From the NCBI RefSeq assembly GCF_003346515.1, contig NZ_QQNA01000124.1, positions 1 to 38,132 of the forward strand: a stretch of DNA of 38,132 bases, given 5' to 3'. Source of the stretch: Streptomyces corynorhini (GTDB taxonomy: Bacteria; Actinomycetota; Actinomycetes; Streptomycetales; Streptomycetaceae). Shown here piece by piece: positions 32,557-38,132 of the stretch (its first letter is position 1; each line of letters opens with the position of its first letter). The position numbers and the translations under genes were made by a program. Under the pieces are notes generated by a model. The model made no database searches and was not told the DNA's origin. It worked only from the letters and a program-made list of their open reading frames with translations.

Positions 32557-32952
32557 ATGCCATCTACTGCGGCGGGAAGTGCGGCAACGGGCTTCACGGC
32601 GGCCCGCGCCGCAGAGGTAATGGAGCTGGCATGCCGTAGCGCGGGCCTCGACGGCGACGGCGCCCGACTTCTCCGCCTTGGGGAGAACGCACTGTTCCGT
32701 CTCGCCGCACACCCGGTCGTGGTGCGGATCGCCCGATCGACGGAGTATCTGGAGTCGGCGCGGGGCGAGGTGGAGGTATCGCGCTGGCTGGAGGGCGAGA
32801 GCTTCCCGGTCGCGCGGGTGATCGATGACCTCGAACAACCAGTGGTGGTCGACGGTCATCCGGTGACGTTCTGGCATCTGATCGAGGAGAGCGATCGGAA
32901 GCCGACGTACAGAGAACTGGGCAGGATCCTGCGCGACACCTTGGCGCTGTAG
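32557..32952 (+). pseudogene. Truncated aminoglycoside-phosphotransferase-family gene
   Basis: 131 codons from ATG 32557 encode the N-lobe of an APH-type kinase (LLRLGENALFRLAAHPVVVR, IARSTEYLESARGEVEVSRW, RELGRILRDTLAL). The protein stops just where the family's C-lobe with its catalytic HGD and metal motifs should begin, so it cannot be active. Downstream the sequence switches to the 3' side of a regulator gene on the other strand; the junction lies near 32950. The start region and ribosome site (GGGGAAAGG) look intact. Confidence 0.7.
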
Positions 32953-32955
32953 CCA

Positions 32956-33497
32956 GCGCCGAGAAGCGGCAGCACGTCTTCGCGGAAGTAATGGCGGAAC
33001 GCCTTGTGCGCGTGTCCGCCGCCGAACTGGAAGTCGAGCTGCATGAAGAACCCGGCGGCGGTCCGGATGGCCGCGACATCGCGCATGCCAACACGCCGGG
33101 TGGCGGGGGCATCGGTGGGCACACCGTCCGGGCGGGACACCAGCCAAGACAGCGCCGCAGCGTGAACATCCCTGTCGGGCAGGGGAGGCTCATCCCCCGG
33201 GCCGTCTTCGGGTCGCTGATGCGTAAGACGTTCAAGGGTGCTGAGCGCTTCGGCCAGAGAACCGGCGTAACTCATGCCGAGTACGGGTCCGGGGGCCGAC
33301 CCCGTACCCGGGAAGCCAAGATCCTTCGGCGTAACCCTCCGCCGTAACTTCTCGCTCAGCGCTTCGGCGACGAACGCGGCGGTCTGACGCTGGATCCCGC
33401 CCCCGTTCAACCAGCGCTGCACAGCCACATGTGTGGTCCCCAGCTGCTCGCCGTGGCGCCGCGCGACCTCGCAGACGCGCTTGGCCAGTCCCTCTGA
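32956..33497 (-). pseudogene. Truncated XRE/HTH-type regulator remnant
   Basis: The frame between a stop at 33498-33500 and the junction near 32950 encodes GEQLGTTHVAVQRWLNGGGI, TAAFVAEALSEKLRRRVTPK and DLGF, a helix-turn-helix block, followed by a helical segment ending AAGFFMQLDFQFGGGHAHKA, FRHYFREDVLPLLGAGYSAK. These are typical of a Streptomyces regulator family of roughly 400 residues. The first part of the helix-turn-helix domain and the C-terminal half are missing; after YSAKV the frame reads antisense to the phosphotransferase gene. A GTG at 33428 could start a partial product. Confidence 0.62.
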
Positions 33498-33539
33498 TCA
33501 GCCTGCCGATTCCACGGTGTTCCCCGTGAATCCGCGCCT

Positions 33540-33560
33540 GACCTGGCACAGACCTGGCAC
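33540..33560. repeat. Direct repeat GACCTGGCAC with 11-bp period
   Basis: GACCTGGCAC is present at 33540-33549 and 33551-33560, one base apart, so the repeats lie on one DNA face. It could be a binding site for the regulator remnant or a junction scar. Confidence 0.5.
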
Positions 33561-33749
33561 GCTTGTCCGCCCTCTGAACGGGTCTGCCTGACCGGAGTCA
33601 CCAACGGGTGTTGACAACGCAACAATACGAGTCGGGCTGCCGCCTCACGCCGAAGACCTCCCTTACGGACACGCAACTGCTGAAACCTGGGTACGGTAGG
33701 CATTCATCGCCAGCTCGGCGAGGAGCGAGTGGAGTGACACGGAGGACCA

Positions 33750-35456
33750 ATGGACAGGGTTACTCGCGGGCTAATGGAAAGCTGGGCAAAGGATGCAGGA
33801 GTTGGACATCTGAAGGAATATGTCGCATTCGAGCGCTTCGTTAACTTCATTGTCCTCTCTCGCCACCACGACCAGCAGTTCAGCGTTGAAGATTTTTCCT
33901 GCGGTGACGACGGCACACTCGGAATCGACGGCTTTGCGCTCTCAGTTAACGGCGAACTCGTTTCTGACATGACGGAGCTGGAAGACGCACTTTCAGGCAA
34001 TGGGGCTATCGAAGTCTCAGTCACCTTGACACAAGTGAAAACGTCGCCGAGTTTCGATCTAGGAGATTTGAGTATCTTTTCGGATGCCTCAATTACCCTG
34101 CTCACCGATGACGAACCTCCTCACTCTAACCTGGAGAATCAGCAGAGACTGCTCCACAGGATCTTGGAGGAGTCTAGCCGATTCCGCGAGAACCCCGTGT
34201 GCCGCCTCTACTATGTGACCCTTGGATCATGGAACAACCGTGGCCCTATCGTGAAGAAAATAAATGACAGTCGAAAGCGGCTCCTTGGGTCAAATTTGTT
34301 CTCACGCGTCGATTTTCACGTGTGGGGGGCAAGCGAAGTGCAAAGGAACTGGCGGGCTATCGACTCCGCCCTCGAGGTGACGGTTCAGTTCGATAATCGA
34401 ACGACGCTCCCCGAGGTGGAAGGGGTGCGTGAGGCATATCTCGGGGTTCTACCTGGCAGCGAATTCATTAAACTGGTAACTGACGACGAAGGAGAGATCC
34501 GCAAGACTCTCTTCTTTGACAATGTCCGCGACTTTCTGGGTGAGACCGACGTCAACGCAGATATCAGGCAGACGCTGGCCTCTGGTGATCGCAGTCGTTT
34601 CTGCGTACTCAATAATGGGGTCACGGTAGTTGCGCACGATCTGAAGTCTACGGGTAATCGCTTGACTCTAGTTGACTTCCAGGTTGTAAATGGATGCCAG
34701 ACTAGTCACATCCTTCACTCTGAGCGAGAGAACCTGGACGGCGTATACGTCCCCTTTCGCTTGATCGTCACCTTGGATGACGACGTGGCTAAGAGCATCA
34801 CAAAGGCAACCAATAAGCAGGGTCAGGTGAGCAAGGAAAATCTCTTCGCCCTATCTGATCTACAAAAGAGGATCGAAGCCTATTTCAACTCGTTTGAAGC
34901 GGAGCCTGGTAAGCGAATCTACTATGAGCGGCGTTCACTGCAATGGTCAGGTTCGGCTCAAGTCCGCGGCACATGGCGGGTCATCTCTCTCCGTAACCTG
35001 ATGCAAGCTTTTGCTTCGCTCTACCTAAGAATCCCGCACACAGCCGCCCGCTATTATGGCGATCTTCGCAATCGCGTGGGCAACGACGTATTCTCCGATA
35101 CACACAATGAGGCATACTATTATTCCACCGCCTACGCTTTCTGCAAGCTTGACCATTTCTTCAGGAGTGGGGCAATTGCACGGGAGTTGAAGCCGGCCCG
35201 ATATCACCTTCTGGCCGGGGTTCGAACGATTTACTCTCAGGCGAGCATGCCAGAAAGAGTGGAGAGTATCGACAAGAAGGCAGAAAAAGATTGCAAACCC
35301 TTCAACTCTTTCTTGTGGGATGATGATCGCTATCTCACAGCCGTTCAAACTTGCGCCGACGCCCTGATCAAACTTGCTGGCGGCCAAGAAATCAACCGTG
35401 ACTTTGGGCGTACACGAGACTTCACTGAGCAGTATCTTTCCGAGCTGCTCAAATAG
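33750..35456 (+). CDS. AIPR family phage-defence (abortive infection) protein
   Basis: A 568-residue protein; ATG 33750 has GGAGG 4 bases upstream. The AIPR core is seen at about 285-330: FCVLNNGVTVVAHDL, then LVDFQVVNGCQTSHIL. The N-terminal 110 residues resemble a restriction-endonuclease fold, with Asp60 in GTLGIDGFAL and Gln95-Val-Lys97 in TLTQVKTS as a possible D-QxK nuclease site, and Glu28 before it. AIPR proteins protect cells from phages, as single genes or with restriction systems. Base composition differs sharply from its neighbours (for example 28 G/C in the 60 bases from 34261) and many codons end in A or T, so it was acquired recently. No toxin-antitoxin or modification partner is beside it. 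Confidence 0.82.
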   Translation: MDRVTRGLMESWAKDAGVGHLKEYVAFERFVNFIVLSRHHDQQFSVEDFSCGDDGTLGIDGFALSVNGELVSDMTELEDALSGNGAIEVSVTLTQVKTSPSFDLGDLSIFSDASITLLTDDEPPHSNLENQQRLLHRILEESSRFRENPVCRLYYVTLGSWNNRGPIVKKINDSRKRLLGSNLFSRVDFHVWGASEVQRNWRAIDSALEVTVQFDNRTTLPEVEGVREAYLGVLPGSEFIKLVTDDEGEIRKTLFFDNVRDFLGETDVNADIRQTLASGDRSRFCVLNNGVTVVAHDLKSTGNRLTLVDFQVVNGCQTSHILHSERENLDGVYVPFRLIVTLDDDVAKSITKATNKQGQVSKENLFALSDLQKRIEAYFNSFEAEPGKRIYYERRSLQWSGSAQVRGTWRVISLRNLMQAFASLYLRIPHTAARYYGDLRNRVGNDVFSDTHNEAYYYSTAYAFCKLDHFFRSGAIARELKPARYHLLAGVRTIYSQASMPERVESIDKKAEKDCKPFNSFLWDDDRYLTAVQTCADALIKLAGGQEINRDFGRTRDFTEQYLSELLK

Positions 35457-35459
35457 CGC

Positions 35460-35651
35460 TTACGCAACATGAGCAGATCGGTGCAGCGGCTTTGGGGTGG
35501 CGCGGCCGTGGCGCAAGCCCTCATGGCCCCGTAAGCTGCCGGCGCCTCGGGTCTGTGGATTGGTCCGGTAAAGCACGACGTTGAGGCCATGATCTTCGAG
35601 GTTCGCGTCAGAGTGGCTGCCTAAAGCCGTGGAGTCGACCGCCTCAGCCAT
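35460..35651 (-). CDS. Hypothetical small protein (63 aa) with two TTA codons
   Basis: ATG 35651 with AGAAGGGG about 7 bases upstream starts a 63-residue frame (MAEAVDSTALGSHSDANLED, then HGLNVVLYRTNPQTRG). Codons 10 and 40 are TTA, the rare leucine codon read by the bldA tRNA in Streptomyces. About 19 of 62 later codons end in A or T, so coding bias is weak. It ends only 3 bases from the end of the convergent AIPR gene. It may be a genuine accessory gene or chance. Confidence 0.35.
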   Translation of the reverse strand: MAEAVDSTALGSHSDANLEDHGLNVVLYRTNPQTRGAGSLRGHEGLRHGRATPKPLHRSAHVA

Positions 35652-35736
35652 GACGTACCCCTTCTGATGCCTGGGGGCTGATTGCCATAAGCGCGACACG
35701 GGCACCCGGCCAGGCTGGAGCGAGGCGGAGACAGGA

Positions 35737-35766
35737 GCGCAGGCCCGGCCGGGGCCGGACCTGCGC
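35737..35766. terminator. 30-base near-perfect hairpin
   Basis: GCGCAGGCCCGGCC and GGCCGGACCTGCGC pair with one mismatch around a two-base loop, followed by a second GGCGAGCGG/GAGCCGCC-type stem. It lies between the small protein and a zone of broken genes; it may be a bidirectional terminator or a mobile-element scar. Confidence 0.5.
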
Positions 35767-35829
35767 CCGGCGAGCGGAGCGAGCCGCCTTGAGTAGGTGA
35801 AGACAGGTTTCGACAGCTCGGCGGAAGCT

Positions 35830-36090
35830 CAGTCAGACTGCGTGGAGTGCGCGCGGGCTGCCCGCCTTGACTCGCCCCAGGTGAGCTTGTTGCCCGGCCG
35901 CGGTGAGGATGGCGTAGATGTGCTCCGGGTCGGCGTCCGGGATCTCCGCGAGTTACTCGGCCTCGTTGGCGGCCATGCCGAACGAGATGAGTACGTGGTG
36001 CAGCGCGGGTCTCCGTGACAGGGGCGGCGAGCAGCCTGTCGACGGCGAACAGGGCCTCGCCTTCGGCGAGTCCGAGCAGCGGGCCGGTGG
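35830..36090 (-). pseudogene. Decayed ORF of unrecognised family
   Basis: Read on the minus strand, LGLAEGEALFAVDRLLAAPV and then, after a frameshift, LHHVLISFGMAANEAE, an in-frame TAA, and LAEIPDADPEHIYAILTAAG look like one protein broken by a frameshift and a stop. I do not recognise the family. It lies next to the damaged GntR gene and shares its decayed state. Confidence 0.35.
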
Positions 36091-36109
36091 CCGCCGTCGT
36101 CGTAGTGCG

Positions 36110-36435
36110 TTAGACGGTCAGAGTCGCGGACTGCTGCCACTCATGATGGCTGGTACGGAACGTCTTGCTGCTGCGGCTGACAGTACGTTGGAAGGTGACC
36201 GCCGTGGCGGGCACGGCCCCGGCGTAGCATCCCTTGCCCTGGATGACGTCGACCAGCCCTTCCGCGCGCAGCGCCGAGATGGCCTTACGTACAGTCGGCT
36301 GGCTGCCCCCGTACCGCTCGATGAGTTTCGTCTCCGGGGGGCGGTGCTCCGGGCCGGTACTCACCTGCGGCGATCCCACTGCACATTTCGGCGGCAACCT
36401 GCTGTACGCTGCGCCGGTCGCCGGACCTCTCCCAT
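36110..36435 (-). pseudogene. Frameshifted GntR-family regulator
   Basis: One frame gives QQVAAEMCSGIAAGEYRPGA, the usual start of a GntR winged helix. The next frame gives PPETKLIERYGGSQPTVRKA, ISALRAEGLVDVIQGKGCYA, the rest of that domain. The frame change coincides with a run of six identical bases (G on the plus strand, 36336-36341), so a single-base indel explains it. The protein ends shortly after the domain (QQSATLTV), as in short GntR proteins of Streptomyces. Either it is a pseudogene or a homopolymer read error. Confidence 0.65.
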
Positions 36436-36468
36436 TCCGGGCCTCTCCTATCCGCCCGATCGGGCCGA

Positions 36469-36952
36469 TCAGGCGGGGCCCCCGGCCGCCACGGCCTCCG
36501 CCGGGCACTCCGTCTTCTCGGGGACAGCGCCGCCGCATGTATGTGCCCGTCCCACGGCGGCATGCACCCGGTGCGCGAGCGATGTCACGTCCCATACAGA
36601 CACGGTCCACTCGTCCGCGTACCGGCGCGCCGCCTCTCCAGCCAGGCCCAGTTGGAGCGAGCGGAAGGGCAGCAGAATGAGGTGCAGGTCGCGTTCCGGA
36701 TCCCACTGCGCCCACTCCGCGGCCGGCCTCCACGGCCAGCACTATCGTCCACCCCTCCTCGGTACCCCAGCCGCTGCGGTACATCATCGCCAGGAACGAA
36801 AGCTTGATCCATGTCAAACGGTCCCGCTTCCACGCGGCGAGGAAGCGGCCCTCGCGGGCGGCGGGTACGCCGATCTCGGGCGGGCAGGCCGAGCAGACGG
36901 TGAGGGTGGACCCGGTGTGGAGCGCGCGGATCCGGCGCTTCGGTTCCGGCAC
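36469..36952 (-). pseudogene. DUF4291 family protein, frameshifted with internal deletion
   Basis: From ATG 36952 the frame reads PKRRIRALHTGSTLTVCSAC, FLAAWKRDRLTWIKLSFLAM and MYRSGWGTEEGWTIVLAVEA, the N-terminal half of DUF4291. It then loses the middle of the domain; the rest continues in another frame as QWDPERDLHLILLPFRSLQL, GLAGEAARRYADEWTVSVWD and VTSLAHRVHAAVGR, ending at TGA 36469-36471. About 30 residues normally lie between the blocks. The function of the family is unknown. Confidence 0.72.
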
Positions 36953-37083
36953 GGTCCCAGGGTGCTGCCGGCCGCGCTCGCCCGCCCATGATCAACGGCC
37001 CGGCACCCCCTGGTCTCGGGGCGCCGGGCCGTCGGTGCGCATCAGCTCATCGCCGCGTCACGCTGCCAGGGGCAGCCGGGCGG

Positions 37084-37494
37084 TTACTCGACCACCAGGT
37101 CCACCTGGATGTTGCCGCGCGTCGCCTTCGAGTACGGGCAGACCTCGTGGGCCTGCTTGACGAGGAGGTCGCCGGTCTCGCCCGCGAGGGCGTCCGGGAG
37201 TTCCACGCGCAGGGTGACCGCGAGGCCGAAGCTCTCGCCGTCCTTGCCGATGCCGACCTCGGCCGTCACCGAGACGTCGCTGGTGTCGACCTTCGCCTGG
37301 CGTCCGACCAGACCGAGCGCGCTGGCGAAACACGCGGCGTATCCGGCGGCGAACAGCTGCTCCGGGTTGGTGCCCTCGCCGTTGCCGCCCAGGGCCGGCG
37401 GCATGGCCAGGGGCAGGTCCAGCTGCCCGTCGGAGCTGACGGCCCGCCCCTCGCGGCCGTTGGCAGTGGCCACAGCGGTGTACAGCGCGTCCAT
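37084..37494 (-). CDS. ohr: Organic hydroperoxide resistance protein (OsmC/Ohr family)
   Basis: 136 residues from ATG 37494, with GAGAGGGA 8 bases upstream; two earlier in-frame starts (37512, 37503) overlap or precede that site. It is a thiol peroxidase reducing organic peroxides in the cytoplasm. The two catalytic cysteines are visible in FAAGYAACFASALG and HEVCPYSKATRGN, and the N-terminal block ALYTAVATANGREGRA is typical of Ohr. Length is normal. It is divergent from an OhrR-type MarR gene, with an operator palindrome between, so it should be induced by organic hydroperoxides. Confidence 0.93.
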   Translation of the reverse strand: MDALYTAVATANGREGRAVSSDGQLDLPLAMPPALGGNGEGTNPEQLFAAGYAACFASALGLVGRQAKVDTSDVSVTAEVGIGKDGESFGLAVTLRVELPDALAGETGDLLVKQAHEVCPYSKATRGNIQVDLVVE

Positions 37495-37554
37495 CGAAAC
37501 CATCCCTCTCATCGGGTCGGGCGGCGTGCTCCGCCGCCATGAAGAATGACATCA

Positions 37555-37569
37555 CACAATTAAATTGTG
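37555..37569. promoter_or_regulatory. OhrR operator palindrome
   Basis: CACAATT-A-AATTGTG is a perfect 15-bp inverted repeat in the divergent ohr/ohrR spacer, 38 bases before the ohrR start. It closely resembles known OhrR boxes; a second, weaker half-site (CAACTCAAT) follows. Confidence 0.8.
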
Positions 37570-37606
37570 CGCAACTCAATCGCGTCCGGCGAGTTATCCT
37601 GAACGC

Positions 37607-38098
37607 ATGACCGCCACACCGACGACGACGCAGCCCTCACCCGACGACGACTTCCTCCGCCTGGACCGGCAGATCTGTTTCTCCCTGCACGCCGCGTCGC
37701 GCGCGTTCGGTGGCGTCTACCGCGTCGTCCTCAAGGACCTCGGGCTCACCTATCCCCAGTACCTCGTCATGCTGGTGCTGTGGGAGCGCGGCCCGCTCCC
37801 CGTCAAGGACCTGGGCGAGGCGCTCCGGCTCGACTCGGGGACCCTGTCGCCCCTGCTCAAGCGGCTGGAGACCGCCGGGCTGCTCCGGCGCGAGCGCAGC
37901 ACGCGCGACGAGCGGTCGGTGCACATCCACCTCACCGAGGAGGGTGCCGGGATGCGTGAGCCCGCCCGCGCCGTACCGCGCCGGATCGCGGCGGCCACCG
38001 GGTGCGATCTTCAGGAGATCAGCGATCTGCGCGACCGCCTCGACGCGCTCACACGTCGGCTGGACGAGGCAGACCTCACTTCTCCCGCAACCGCCTGA
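37607..38098 (+). CDS. ohrR: MarR-family peroxide-sensing repressor (OhrR)
   Basis: A 163-residue MarR-type regulator. The reactive cysteine lies in DRQICFSLHAASRAF near residue 24, the position used by one-Cys and two-Cys OhrR proteins. The winged helix (LTYPQYLVMLVLWERGPLPV, LRLDSGTLSPLLKRLETAGL, RSTRDERSVHIHLTEEG) is complete. It should bind the palindrome upstream and release on oxidation, controlling ohr and itself. Only 34 bases follow it in the window, with no feature. Confidence 0.92.
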   Translation: MTATPTTTQPSPDDDFLRLDRQICFSLHAASRAFGGVYRVVLKDLGLTYPQYLVMLVLWERGPLPVKDLGEALRLDSGTLSPLLKRLETAGLLRRERSTRDERSVHIHLTEEGAGMREPARAVPRRIAAATGCDLQEISDLRDRLDALTRRLDEADLTSPATA

Positions 38099-38132
38099 CC
38101 CGGAACCGCAGCCGCCGCGATCCGGCGCGGTA

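Noticed and set aside
1..38132. tRNA, rRNA, CRISPR array or complete insertion sequence
   Set aside because: I found no cloverleaf-like segment, no regularly spaced repeats and no transposase-like protein.

Overview
The window looks like a piece of a Streptomyces (or close relative) chromosome. GC is very high, third codon positions are almost all G or C in the real genes, GTG and TTG starts are common, and the gene families are typical of the genus (ROK regulators, TAT-exported enzymes, LuxR and OhrR regulators, TPR-type regulators). I cannot name a species.

Left part (1-11020), carbohydrate use: the 3' end of a clan GH-A type glycoside hydrolase, a GH3 beta-glucosidase-like enzyme, a secreted beta-solenoid protein, a TAT-exported sugar epimerase-like TIM barrel coupled by a 4-base overlap to a large secreted PQQ-dependent sugar dehydrogenase with carbohydrate-binding modules, and a ROK regulator. 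A spaced inverted motif, CTTTTG-N11-GAAAGTT, occurs upstream of both the solenoid gene and the ROK gene. A second sugar block (22919-30938) has a divergent ROK repressor, an ABC importer (lipoprotein plus two permeases), a GH38 alpha-mannosidase and a strong terminator.

Middle (11100-17640): a decayed lysylphosphatidylglycerol-synthase-type membrane protein, a fasciclin-domain secreted protein, a 56-residue hydrophobic protein, a LuxR-like regulator, and an ABC exporter pair whose ATPase is fused to an extracellular S15-type hydrolase.

The most interesting region is 17820-22759. On the minus strand a 52-codon gene (21006-21164) encodes a peptide made almost entirely of two copies of a 22-residue unit (VESLTRRLDHSVPDGDF plus a short linker). 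It is followed by a strong hairpin, an HExxH metalloenzyme, a TPR/2-oxoglutarate-Fe(II) oxygenase fusion, and then the stump of an ATP-grasp peptide maturase and a damaged methyltransferase of the kind that accompanies ATP-grasp RiPPs. A TPR-type regulator is divergent, with a 16-bp near-palindrome between. I read this as a RiPP cluster, probably undescribed, with a repeat precursor and two predicted oxygenases, placed against or inside a decayed graspetide locus.

Right part (31059-38132): a GNAT acetyltransferase, a hypothetical protein, then a zone of broken genes (phosphotransferase, XRE-type regulator, GntR regulator, DUF4291 protein) around one intact AIPR-family phage-defence gene whose base composition is clearly lower in GC. 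The window ends with a divergent ohr/ohrR pair and its palindromic operator.
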